Shown here: piece after piece, positions 16,841-24,956 of the stretch
Position numbering within the stretch: the stretch's first letter is position 1
Layout of the letters: each line of letters opens with the position of its first letter
NCBI GenBank assembly: GCA_964407825.1
Contig: CAYOXD010000002.1
Coordinates: forward strand, 44,846 to 108,845
Length of the DNA: 64,000 nucleotides
Direction of reading: 5' to 3'
Source of the DNA: CAYOXD01 sp964407825
Lineage (GTDB): Bacteria; Desulfobacterota; Desulfobacteria; Desulfobacterales; JAFDDL01
Notes under the pieces: generated by a model
Database searches by the model: none
The model's input: the letters and a program-made list of their open reading frames with translations, nothing else
What the model was told of the DNA's origin: nothing
Position numbers and translations under genes: made by a program

Positions 16841-18772
16841 TTACTTGGACATTTCCAGCCTCACGTACTGCTCGTAATAGGCGGCGCCAGAGCCCATATC
16901 CGTGCAGACGGCGTCAATGAGTTGATTGACCCCACCCCCCAGTCCCATCCAGTCCCCCCGGCGGTAGAGCACCACCTGGGGATGGAGATCCGCCAACGAC
17001 ACCGGTTGTACCCGCAGTCGGCCAAGGGGGGAAACGAGCCAGACCGGACCGTCATCGTCGATTTCCCGCCATGCCGGGCATTCAGGCGACAACCATACAG
17101 TGGGAAACTTCGGATGGCTCTCGGGCAGGAGTTGTGAGTGCATGGCATCCCGACGCACAAGGCTCAGCAGCCGCAGGGGGAACCCCGGCGGCGGGGCCGG
17201 TTCCTCATGCAGCACCAGGGGAAGGGCGTAGCGTCCATCGGCATGGTCGAAAACCAGTCCCTCGTAGGCAACCGCCGGCCGGCTGGCCCGGACCCATCCC
17301 CTTTGCCGCAACCGGTTCAGATCCGTGTCCAATACAGGTGCCTCCAGGGCCCGGGCAAGGCAGCTTTCGGCATCCGGCAGCATCACGGGCGGGTCCAGCC
17401 TTCGGCCGATTTCCGATACGATCCAGTGATCGCCCCTCGCCTCGGGCGGTGGATCCACCACCTTCGCCGCATACAGGACGAATTCATGGAGATAGGAACC
17501 GACGATGTCCTCCTGTTCCAGCATCAGGGTGCAGGGGAGCACCAGGTCCGCTGCCCGGGCGGTATCGGTCATGAAGGCATCCACCACCACCTTGAAGTCA
17601 ACCGACTGGAAAAATTGTCGCACACCGCGGCTGTCCGGCGCCTGGTTGACGATGTTGGTGCCGTTGACCCAAATCATTCGGACAGGCGGTCGGGTCCTGT
17701 CAGCCCCGTCCTGCGCTATCATCGGCTTTCGGAGGGTGTGCTGCGAACCGCTTGCCCCGGGATCCAGCCAGGAGAGGTCCAGATTCCGGAAGGCATGGTG
17801 ATGAAAGTAGCTGCCGCCGCCGGGCCGTCCCACGTTACCGGAACAGAAGGCAAGGGCATTGATAAAACGCACATTTTCGCCGCCGTAGCGATACCGTTGC
17901 AGGCCGGCGCCCACCAGTGTGGCTGTGGGACCGGGGGCCGCATAGTACTCGGAGAGGGTTTCGATATCGCTGGACGACACCCCGGATAAGTCGCAAAGCC
18001 GATCCTCGCCGTATGCGCCGATGGTCTGGACAAAGCTCTTCACGTGCCGGGCCCTTTCGAGCAAGGATGCCGGAACCTGTCCAGCGGAAAACAGCCGTTT
18101 GGTTACCGCGGCCGCCAGAAAGCGATCCGTACCCGGCCGGATGCGGATCGTATCGTCGGAAAGCGACCGATTGAAATCCCCCCCGGGGGAGATGCTCAGC
18201 ACCCGGGCGCCCCGGCGGCGCGCCCGGCGTATCAGCAGGGCCGTATGGACCGAACTCCGGAGGGGGTCCTTTCCCCAGTTGACGATTCTGTCGCTCTCCA
18301 ACAGAAGCTGGATATCGGAATTGCACCGGGAGCCGAAATCCTTGATATAGGCCATGTAGCCGGCCGCATCGCACAGGGATCCATGGGTACGGGAGCTGCC
18401 AAGTTTTCGAAAAAAGAGGGTAGGGGTCTGCCGCAGGACCCCCTTGCCGCCTTGGCCATGGAGGTGCAAAATGGCGCCCGGGGTTTTGCGAAGTGCCTGT
18501 ATCTTCTCCGCGCAGAGGGCCAGGGCCTCCTCCCAGCAGATAGCCTTCCAATTTTTTCCCCTGCGGATCATGGGGGTTTGGATCCGCGCGGGACTCTGCA
18601 GCCGTTGCAGATGGCTATTGATTTTGTTACAGGCGAATCCGGCGGTTATCGGATGATCCGGCGCTCCCTTCAGCCGCGGATTTCCAGATCTGTCCAACTC
18701 CACCAGCAGGGCGCAAGAATCCGGACAATCCATGGTACAGGCCGTGTAAGATGCATTCTGGTGCCCATCCAT
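16841..18772 (-). CDS. Molybdopterin oxidoreductase with N-terminal [4Fe-4S] site
   Basis: 643 residues from the ATG at 18772, preceded by GAGGGAG; the open frame extends 56 codons upstream but the conserved part begins here. Four cysteines for an iron-sulfur cluster are visible: C12, C16, C20 (ACTMDCPDSC) and C48 (GFACNK). Then come the molybdopterin domains, with HGSLCDAAG where the metal ligand (Cys) would be expected, and a C-terminal dinucleotide-binding domain. No Tat signal is seen, so it is probably cytoplasmic. It belongs to the DMSO reductase superfamily; no Fe-S or membrane partner subunit is adjacent. The substrate cannot be told. Confidence 0.85.
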   Translation of the reverse strand: MDGHQNASYTACTMDCPDSCALLVELDRSGNPRLKGAPDHPITAGFACNKINSHLQRLQSPARIQTPMIRRGKNWKAICWEEALALCAEKIQALRKTPGAILHLHGQGGKGVLRQTPTLFFRKLGSSRTHGSLCDAAGYMAYIKDFGSRCNSDIQLLLESDRIVNWGKDPLRSSVHTALLIRRARRRGARVLSISPGGDFNRSLSDDTIRIRPGTDRFLAAAVTKRLFSAGQVPASLLERARHVKSFVQTIGAYGEDRLCDLSGVSSSDIETLSEYYAAPGPTATLVGAGLQRYRYGGENVRFINALAFCSGNVGRPGGGSYFHHHAFRNLDLSWLDPGASGSQHTLRKPMIAQDGADRTRPPVRMIWVNGTNIVNQAPDSRGVRQFFQSVDFKVVVDAFMTDTARAADLVLPCTLMLEQEDIVGSYLHEFVLYAAKVVDPPPEARGDHWIVSEIGRRLDPPVMLPDAESCLARALEAPVLDTDLNRLRQRGWVRASRPAVAYEGLVFDHADGRYALPLVLHEEPAPPPGFPLRLLSLVRRDAMHSQLLPESHPKFPTVWLSPECPAWREIDDDGPVWLVSPLGRLRVQPVSLADLHPQVVLYRRGDWMGLGGGVNQLIDAVCTDMGSGAAYYEQYVRLEMSK

Positions 18773-18958
18773 CAAGGACGCTCCCTCTCTCTGTGTCGGG
18801 CTTTTGGGATCCACTCGCGTTTCGGCCACAAAGCCGCCCTCAGCTCCATGCCCTCTACCTATAGAAATACGATGTTCGACGGGTATTTGCAAAATGTATT
18901 GAAAATCCTCCCTGGAAAATATAAAAAAGTCTTTTTGCATAGGAAGAGGAAAGGGGAG

Positions 18959-19225
18959 ATGGAGAAACTACTGGATGAGTTGAAGCACAAGGTCGTCGAA
19001 ACCCTCAATCTGGGCGATATCAAACCCGAGGACATCGACGGGGACGAACAGCTGGTGGGAGGAAGGCTGGGAATCGATTCCATCGATATCCTGGAACTGG
19101 TGATGATGATTGAAAAGACCTATGGGCTCAAAATCGACAATAAGGAAATGGGCGCGAAGGTTTTTGCCAATATGAGAGCCATGGCCGGATATATTCAGGA
19201 AAATGTTCCGGAGCTTTCCCCTTGA
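18959..19225 (+). CDS. Acyl carrier protein
   Basis: 88 residues, acidic, with the phosphopantetheine attachment Ser41 in LGIDSIDILELVMMIE. It is preceded by GGAAAGGGGAG. Its stop overlaps the TTG start of the double-ketosynthase gene, so the two are translationally coupled and probably work together. This looks like a dedicated carrier for a specialised acyl chain and not the main FabF-linked AcpP, because no other fatty-acid genes are nearby. It diverges from the molybdopterin oxidoreductase gene across 186 bases. Confidence 0.88.
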   Translation: MEKLLDELKHKVVETLNLGDIKPEDIDGDEQLVGGRLGIDSIDILELVMMIEKTYGLKIDNKEMGAKVFANMRAMAGYIQENVPELSP

Positions 19226-21405
19226 CTGAAAGGCGGGTCATCATCGCCGGCATGGGCGCCCTCACCCCTGCCGGCGCCGGTGTGGAGGCTCTGGTTCGCT
19301 GGATGCACCGGGGGGACCGGGCGATTGCAGATCCCACGGTTTTCGCCGTTGCACCGGAGAATCGAATGCCGGTCGGTGAGGTCCCCCGGTGGGACGGACT
19401 CGGCGGCGCCTATCCCCGAACCCATCAGCTCGCGCTGGCTGCAGCCCTGGAGGCAATGTCGGGAACCTCACAACCGCCCGATGCGATAGTGATTGGCGTT
19501 ACCACCGGCGGGATTCTTACCACCGAGGAAAATTTCAAGGCGGACGTCAGCGACCCGACCGCCTACCGATATCATGGTGCGGGAACGGTCGCAGAGCTGA
19601 TCGCAGAGCAGCTCTGCTGCAGGGGCGCCGCCATCACGGTGTCCAATGCCTGCTCTTCCGGTGCGGTTGCCATCAAGATCGCCCTCGACATGCTGCGCAG
19701 CGGCCTGGCCAGCCGGGTTTTGGCAGGAGGGGCGGACAGCCTCTGCCGGCTGACCTACTTCGGATTTAAATCACTCCAGTTGGTGGATCCAAAGGGAGCG
19801 CGGCCCTTTGATCTGGATCGCCAGGGAATGTCGGTGGGGGAGGGGGCCGCCATGCTCCTTCTGGAGCGGGACGTCGAGAACAGATCCGATAGGACAGCGG
19901 TGCTCGGCGGTGGACTTTCATGCGATGCTTTTCACCCCGCCAAACCCCATCCCGAAGGGCAGGGGGCCCTGGCCGCCATGAGGGCGGCTCTGAGGGATGC
20001 GGGCATTCCCCCGAAGGATATTGATTACATCAATCTGCACGGCACCGGTACGCAGGACAACGATCTTTCAGAGGCGAGGGCCGTTCGCAGGCTATTCGGC
20101 GAGCGCCTGCCGCCGCTTTCCTCCGTAAAGGGGGCTCTGGGTCATTCCCTGGCCGCAGCGGGAGCCATTGAAGCGCTCATTGGCGCCATCGCCATTTCCC
20201 ACGGCCTGATGCCTGCCAATACCGGCTGCACGGTGCCGGACCCGGAGCTGGGCTTAAGCCCCTTGCCGGCGCCGCAAAGGTCACCCACGGCCACGGTCCT
20301 TTCCAATTCCATCGGCTTTGGTGGCAACAATGCCGCCCTGGTGATCGGTAGAACCGCTGGCCGCACCCAAACCTCGAGCCCATCCAGCAAGCCCTTTACG
20401 GTGGCAGGCATAGCGTGCCTCACCGGGTACGGGAGTCTTGACAATACCCTTGCCCGCCTCGCCTCTGGTTCTGCAATCTCCCCCCCGGAACGCCTTTCGC
20501 TGGCGGATATTTCCGCCGCGCTTCCTGCTGCCCAGGTGCGGCGGCTCAAACGGCTGCCGCGCATGGCTTTGGCCCTTTCCAGCGCCGTTCGCCAGAATGC
20601 GGGGCTCGATTGCCCTCCTGAATCCGTCTTCTGGGGCACCGGGTGGGGGCCCCTCTCGGAAACCTATGACTTTTTAACGAAGCTCCAGGAATCCGATGAA
20701 AAATTCACCAGCCCCACGGACTTCATCGGATCGGTACACAACGCGCCGGCAGGGCAGGTTGCCATGCTCCTTGGCGCCGCCGGTGCCAACGTCACCCTGA
20801 CCGGCGGAGACTATTCCTTCGAGCAGGCACTGCTGAGCGCCCAGGTCCTTGCTCCAGAATCCGATGCCCCTGTACTCGTAATCGGCGCCGACGAGTTTCA
20901 TGAAACGTTTTCTCCCCTGCTGGATCCCTCGGTGGTCGATGCAGATACCGCCTCCGACGGCGGAGGGGCCCTTTACCTGACCCGTTCGGTAAACAATCGA
21001 GAGACAACAAACTGGATTCGTTTGGAATATTTTGCAACCCTGGGGGATGACCCTGCCGCCATCTCCTCGCTGGTGGAAGCCCTCAACGCAACAGGCCCCC
21101 TCGCGGAACGATTTTGCGCTGTCATGGCAGGCATTCCGGCCGGCTACCGGAAGCAGGGCGAGAGCCAACTCCGCGCGTTTCTTTCCCTATCGGGGGTCAC
21201 CAGCCCCGTCATCGATTATCGGGAACTTACCGGCGAATTCGCTTCGGCCAGTGCGGTGGCTGTATCCCTTGCCGCGGCATTTTGCCGCAACGGCGAAATC
21301 CCCGCCGGCTTCGCCGGCTGTTCCGGGCAAACCATTCCGTTGCACAACAAGGAAATTCTCGTCCTCGGACTCGGCAAATCCATCACAGCCGTCTGCCTGG
21401 GTTGA
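19222..21405 (+). CDS. Double beta-ketoacyl synthase: active KS fused to a degenerate KS
   Basis: 727 residues from a TTG that overlaps the ACP stop. Residues about 1-380 are a complete FabF-like ketosynthase with C144 (VSNACSSGAV) and the two catalytic His in NLHGTGTQD and GALGHSLAAAG. From about 395 a second ketosynthase-like fold begins (FTVAGIACLTGYGSL), with FWGTGWGPLSETYDF, FIGSVHNAPAGQ and VIGADEF, but the site expected to hold the active Cys reads LTGGDYSFEQAL, with no Cys. The second half resembles the chain-length-factor partner of type II polyketide and aryl polyene systems. Fused to the active KS and coupled to an ACP, it suggests an unusual condensing enzyme. Reductase and dehydratase genes are absent nearby. 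Confidence 0.85.
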   Translation: MTERRVIIAGMGALTPAGAGVEALVRWMHRGDRAIADPTVFAVAPENRMPVGEVPRWDGLGGAYPRTHQLALAAALEAMSGTSQPPDAIVIGVTTGGILTTEENFKADVSDPTAYRYHGAGTVAELIAEQLCCRGAAITVSNACSSGAVAIKIALDMLRSGLASRVLAGGADSLCRLTYFGFKSLQLVDPKGARPFDLDRQGMSVGEGAAMLLLERDVENRSDRTAVLGGGLSCDAFHPAKPHPEGQGALAAMRAALRDAGIPPKDIDYINLHGTGTQDNDLSEARAVRRLFGERLPPLSSVKGALGHSLAAAGAIEALIGAIAISHGLMPANTGCTVPDPELGLSPLPAPQRSPTATVLSNSIGFGGNNAALVIGRTAGRTQTSSPSSKPFTVAGIACLTGYGSLDNTLARLASGSAISPPERLSLADISAALPAAQVRRLKRLPRMALALSSAVRQNAGLDCPPESVFWGTGWGPLSETYDFLTKLQESDEKFTSPTDFIGSVHNAPAGQVAMLLGAAGANVTLTGGDYSFEQALLSAQVLAPESDAPVLVIGADEFHETFSPLLDPSVVDADTASDGGGALYLTRSVNNRETTNWIRLEYFATLGDDPAAISSLVEALNATGPLAERFCAVMAGIPAGYRKQGESQLRAFLSLSGVTSPVIDYRELTGEFASASAVAVSLAAAFCRNGEIPAGFAGCSGQTIPLHNKEILVLGLGKSITAVCLG

Positions 21406-21521
21406 TATGAATGTTTGACCAGAACTCAAATGCGCGGCTGGCGCGAATTTATGTATTCCCAGAACGTCTGATAATGTATATTATGTAAACTTTAAATAAT
21501 GGCCATACGTCCCCGTCGGCT

Positions 21522-21539
21522 CCCCGATCCTACTCGGGG
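21522..21539. terminator. Possible bidirectional terminator between convergent genes
   Basis: A 6-bp GC-rich stem (CCCCGA / TCGGGG) with a 6-base loop lies between the convergent ketosynthase and small-protein genes. No clear T-run on either side, so the call rests on position and stem only. Confidence 0.3.
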
Positions 21540-21553
21540 TTATCGAGGCCGTA

Positions 21554-21817
21554 TTATTTCTGGCTCTGAATAAATTCCCGGACCTTGGGCGGGATGAAGG
21601 TGTTGTCCAGCGGATAAGATTGCAGGAAAGAGGCCAGAAGCCTGTTTTTACGATGAATTGTCAGATGTTTGTCGATGATGAAGCGCTCCTGGCCCTTGAC
21701 CTTGCAGTAGCCGCTGCGGACCTGAATGCCGCTGGTTTTCAGATTCTGTTCCGAGACGCTCACACCCATCCTGTCCAGAAGCTCTTTCAGATGCTCGTAA
21801 AGTTGATCCGCTTTCAT
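21554..21817 (-). CDS. Small conserved protein of unknown function
   Basis: 87 residues from the ATG at 21817, preceded by GGGGAGGGG; a longer frame upstream overlaps the Bax-inhibitor gene start and is unlikely. The sequence has an amphipathic N-terminal helix (MKADQLYEHLKELLDRMGV), then a basic beta-rich part (SGYCKVKGQERFIIDKHL) and a C-terminal motif with PLDNTFIPPKVREFI. It resembles short conserved proteins of deltaproteobacteria whose role I do not know. No export signal. Confidence 0.65.
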   Translation of the reverse strand: MKADQLYEHLKELLDRMGVSVSEQNLKTSGIQVRSGYCKVKGQERFIIDKHLTIHRKNRLLASFLQSYPLDNTFIPPKVREFIQSQK

Positions 21818-21836
21818 GCCGCGCTGTCCCCTCCCC

Positions 21837-21864
21837 TTGATAATTTCCTCGGCCGTGTTATATT
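21837..21864 (+). promoter_or_regulatory. Sigma-70 promoter for the Bax-inhibitor-1 gene
   Basis: TTGATA (21837-21842), a 16-base spacer and TATATT (21859-21864) read toward the gene at 21967. The implied leader of about 95 bases contains a tight hairpin CCCCTT-AGCG-AAGGGG at 21897-21912. Confidence 0.6.
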
Positions 21865-21966
21865 CCGTTTGAAAACAAATGCAAGGTCGGCTGATGCCCC
21901 TTAGCGAAGGGGGGCAAGAAAGACGGCCCAGGGTCTCCCGAATATTCGGTAAACAGGAGGAAAAAA

Positions 21967-22671
21967 ATGCAGAGTGTACCGTATCAAAGCACACAGACCC
22001 AGGTCCGGGTCAATGAGTTTGTCCGAAGCGTATACAATTGGATGGCCGTGGGGTTGGCGCTCACAGGATGTGTCGCCTACTTCACCGCGAGCAGCGCCAC
22101 CCTCCTGCAGATGATTTACGGCAGCCCCTTTGTATTTTTCGGGCTCTTCATCGCGGAACTGGCACTGGTCTACTCCATCAGCGCCCGCATCAACCGCATG
22201 CAGGCATCCACCGCAACAGGCCTTTTCATTCTTTACTCCGCTTTGAACGGCCTGACTTTGGCATTCATTTTTCTCAGATACACGAGTGCATCCATCAGCT
22301 CGACCTTCTTCGTATGCGCTGCCACCTTCGGCGCCTGTAGCATCTACGGCTGGACGGCCAAGCGAGACTTGACCAGCATGGGCGGGTTTATGTTCATGGG
22401 ACTGATCGGCATTATCATCGCCTCCGTGGTCAACCTGTTCATCCACAGCAGCGCCATGGCCATGATCATCAGCTACATCGGGGTACTGGTCTTTGTGGGG
22501 CTCACCGCCTATGACACGCAGAGGATAAAGAGCATGGCAATGGCACAGCCCATGGGTATGGACGCCGCCCTTATACGCAAAGGCGCCATTCTAGGAGCCC
22601 TTTCCCTGTATCTGGATTTCATTAACCTATTTCTGTTCATGCTTCAGATCTTCGGTGGTAATCGGGATTGA
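21967..22671 (+). CDS. Bax inhibitor-1 / YccA family membrane protein
   Basis: 234 residues, with about seven membrane segments after a short polar N-terminus (MQSVPYQSTQTQVRVNEFV). The family features are YNWMAVGLALTGCVAYF at the start and VGLTAYDTQRIKSMA near the C-terminus, followed by GALSLYLDFINLFLFML. The E. coli relatives YccA and YbhL are inner-membrane proteins; YccA blocks FtsH action on some substrates, and other members conduct calcium. A strong ribosome site (GGAGG) precedes the ATG. It is followed by a clear terminator hairpin. Confidence 0.93.
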   Translation: MQSVPYQSTQTQVRVNEFVRSVYNWMAVGLALTGCVAYFTASSATLLQMIYGSPFVFFGLFIAELALVYSISARINRMQASTATGLFILYSALNGLTLAFIFLRYTSASISSTFFVCAATFGACSIYGWTAKRDLTSMGGFMFMGLIGIIIASVVNLFIHSSAMAMIISYIGVLVFVGLTAYDTQRIKSMAMAQPMGMDAALIRKGAILGALSLYLDFINLFLFMLQIFGGNRD

Positions 22672-22699
22672 TACGGGAAGATCCATTGAGAAAAACATT

Positions 22700-22733
22700 A
22701 AAAAGTCCTTGCAGCCGGATGCAAGGACTTTTT
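22700..22733. terminator. Rho-independent terminator after the Bax-inhibitor-1 gene
   Basis: A perfect 14-bp stem, AAAAAGTCCTTGCA / TGCAAGGACTTTTT, with a 6-base loop. Its A- and T-rich flanks let it work on both strands. Confidence 0.85.
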
Positions 22734-22749
22734 AATTGTAAGGGGCATA

Positions 22750-22782
22750 AAAAAACCCCCTGCTTTGGACAGAGGGTTTTTT
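22750..22782. terminator. Terminator downstream of tRNA-Ala
   Basis: AAAAAACCC and GGGTTTTTT, with an inner CTG/CAG after one mismatch. On the minus strand it follows the tRNA-Ala by 7 bases and ends in a T-run; on the plus strand it gives a second stop after the Bax-inhibitor gene. Confidence 0.75.
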
Positions 22783-22789
22783 ATTCCTG

Positions 22790-22865
22790 TGGTGGAGATG
22801 AGGGGGATCGAACCCCTGACCTCAGCATTGCGAACGCTGCGCTCTCCCAACTGAGCTACATCCCC
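22790..22865 (-). tRNA. tRNA-Ala (anticodon CGC)
   Basis: The reverse strand folds into a full cloverleaf: acceptor GGGGATG/CATCTCC, D-arm GCTC/GAGC, anticodon stem CAGCG/TGCTG with loop TTCGCAA, T-arm AGGGG/CCCCT. The anticodon CGC reads codon GCG. The acceptor carries the G3-U70 wobble pair, the main identity element for alanyl-tRNA synthetase. CCA is encoded (22790-22792). Confidence 0.97.
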
Positions 22866-22878
22866 GAAGATGAGCCGG

Positions 22879-22907
22879 TTTATAACAAATAGTTCTCAGG
22901 GGGTCAA
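22879..22907 (-). promoter_or_regulatory. Sigma-70 promoter of tRNA-Ala
   Basis: On the minus strand, TTGACC (22902-22907), a 17-base spacer and TATAAA (22879-22884), ending 13 bases before the tRNA 5' end. Confidence 0.7.
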
Positions 22908-22963
22908 TTTAAAAAAGAAACGGACGCTGTTTTTATTTGATGGCGCCTTCACAGGGTAAATTG

Positions 22964-24709
22964 ATGCAATATAACATAGCGTTAAATGATGCTTTTAAAA
23001 GTTTTACATTAGATCAGGACAAGGTCATTACCCCCGAAGAGACGGTTCGTAGGCTCCGGGACAGACTGGCGGCTCTTGATCTGCATGTGCTGGACCGGGC
23101 CGTTCGCATCGATAACGGCCGCCTGGATATCCCTGTTTATTTCAGTGTATGCGGCAAGGACGCAGCGAATGTTATCGGCACCAAGAAACAGATGGGGAAA
23201 GGGGCCACGGCCCAACAGGCTGAAGCCAGTGCGGTGATGGAGCTTGCCGAACGATTCAGTTTCTTCAGTTTCTGCAAGAATTCGTCGCATTTTTTCACGG
23301 ATACCCATGCGCACCTCAAGGATAAGGCTATCCCCTTCGATCTCGTGGCCAGGAGCGTCCATGACAGCTCCGATGAGCTGGAGATCAGCCGGAGCTTTTT
23401 TGAAAACCTGCCCCTGCAGTGGACCTGGTCCTACAACCTGAGCCGGCAGGAGCCCGTGCTCATCCCCTTCACCTGGTTTTATGCCATCAACGAGTTCAAC
23501 GGCCCCTCGGCCGGTAACTGTCAGGAGGAGGCCCTGATGCAGGGCATCTGCGAAGTCGTCGAACGACATGTTTCCTCCCTTGTCAGCCAGAACCGGATGC
23601 GGGTTCCCCTGATCCGGCCGGAATCCGTAAAAGACCCGATGGTCCTCGAGATGTTTCAAAAATACCGCGCTGCGGGCATCACCCTCGTTATTTCGGATTT
23701 TTCGCTGGATACGGGCATCCCCACGGTGGGGGTGTTGGCCTACGATCCCTCCACCTTTCCGGAAACCAGCGAGATCGTGTGGACCGCTGGCACCACGCCG
23801 GACCCGGAAAAGGCCCTGAGCCGTGCGCTGACCGAGGTGGCCCAGCTTGCTGGCGATTTCAATACATCTGCCAACTACGTGGCATCGGGACTGCCTAAGT
23901 TCGCAAGCCTTGAAGAGGCAGATTACGTGATCAATTCCGGACGTGAGGTGGACATGACGGCGCTTGCCGACCTCTCACATCCCAATATCCGCTTGGAAAT
24001 CGAACACTGCCTGGCTGCCCTGGGACGGCGGGATATGGAGGTCTTCGTCATCGACACCACCCATCCACAGCTCCAGATCCCTGCCTTTTACACCATCATT
24101 CCCGGCGCTCATTTCAGGGAGCGGGCCCTGGGAACGAGCGTCGGCATGTTCTGCGCTAAAATCGTTTCGGAAACCTTCCCGCCGGCCCTGGCCATGGACC
24201 GTCTCGGCGAGATGAACCAACAGCTGCCCGGGAAATATTATCTTCAGTTTTACATGGGAAGCTGCCTCCTCAATTTGGAAGATCCCCAGGCCGCCCTGCC
24301 CTATTTCCATAAGGCGCTGGAGCTCGATCCCCACCGCCAGGACATCCCCAGCATCTATTCCTATATGGGGGTGTGTCTGAAGGACTTGGGACGCTACCGG
24401 GAGGCCCTGGAGGTGCTTCAAAGGGGGGTCCGTGTCGATCGGGAACGAACGGATCTATTGAACCTGATGGGATTTTGCCATTTCAAGCTGAAAGAGCATG
24501 AGGCCGCCATCGAGAGCTTCAAGCGGGTCATTGAGCTGAATCCCTCATCGGCCATCGATTATGCCAACATCGCATCCAACTATCGGGACATGGGAAACAC
24601 CCCAAAGGCCATTCATTATTACGAACTGGCGCTGGAGCTTGACCCGGGGATCGAGTTTGCCAGGGACAACCTCGAGCGGCTAAAGGCAAAGGGATCTGCT
24701 CCCCGATGA
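22964..24709 (+). CDS. YcaO-domain protein with C-terminal TPR repeats
   Basis: 581 residues from the ATG at 22964, chosen over TTG/ATG at 22937/22940 because only here is a GGG 7 bases upstream; the choice is weak. The YcaO ATP-binding residues are present: S89-x3-E93-x2-E96-R97 (SAVMELAER), a second site in MQGICEVVERH, and RALTEVAQ. YcaO enzymes use ATP to activate a peptide backbone amide; the non-azoline group, like E. coli YcaO, is linked to beta-methylthiolation of ribosomal protein S12. Residues about 415-580 form TPR repeats (YMGVCLKDLGRYREALEVLQ, and others). No TfuA partner or precursor peptide gene is evident. An HMA protein follows 22 bases later. Confidence 0.88.
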   Translation: MQYNIALNDAFKSFTLDQDKVITPEETVRRLRDRLAALDLHVLDRAVRIDNGRLDIPVYFSVCGKDAANVIGTKKQMGKGATAQQAEASAVMELAERFSFFSFCKNSSHFFTDTHAHLKDKAIPFDLVARSVHDSSDELEISRSFFENLPLQWTWSYNLSRQEPVLIPFTWFYAINEFNGPSAGNCQEEALMQGICEVVERHVSSLVSQNRMRVPLIRPESVKDPMVLEMFQKYRAAGITLVISDFSLDTGIPTVGVLAYDPSTFPETSEIVWTAGTTPDPEKALSRALTEVAQLAGDFNTSANYVASGLPKFASLEEADYVINSGREVDMTALADLSHPNIRLEIEHCLAALGRRDMEVFVIDTTHPQLQIPAFYTIIPGAHFRERALGTSVGMFCAKIVSETFPPALAMDRLGEMNQQLPGKYYLQFYMGSCLLNLEDPQAALPYFHKALELDPHRQDIPSIYSYMGVCLKDLGRYREALEVLQRGVRVDRERTDLLNLMGFCHFKLKEHEAAIESFKRVIELNPSSAIDYANIASNYRDMGNTPKAIHYYELALELDPGIEFARDNLERLKAKGSAPR

Positions 24710-24731
24710 TATTAGCTAAAAGGAGTGCATC

Positions 24732-24935
24732 ATGACAACGAGCAAACTGAAAGTCCCCAACATTTCATGTGGTCACTGCGTCAACGCCATCAAGACAGAT
24801 CTGTCCAAAATGACGGGCATCATCAGTGTCGAGGGCGATCCGGCGGCAAAGGAAATTACCGTGCAGTGGGAGGCGCCGGCCACCCTGGAGGCCATCCGGG
24901 ATCTGCTCAAGGGGATCCATTACCCGGCGGCCTGA
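24732..24935 (+). CDS. Heavy-metal-associated (CopZ-like) domain protein
   Basis: 67 residues, a single HMA fold. The metal-binding CxxC is C13-G-H-C16 (ISCGHCVNAIK), followed by IISVEGDPAAKEITVQW. Such proteins carry Cu(I) or related metals to a P-type ATPase; none is present here. Strong ribosome site AAAAGGAG, 22 bases after the YcaO gene, so the two probably share a transcript. Role in this context is unknown; it could equally serve as a thiol/metal partner of the YcaO pathway. Confidence 0.85.
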   Translation: MTTSKLKVPNISCGHCVNAIKTDLSKMTGIISVEGDPAAKEITVQWEAPATLEAIRDLLKGIHYPAA

Positions 24936-24956
24936 AGGAGCTGGGTTATAGAACCT

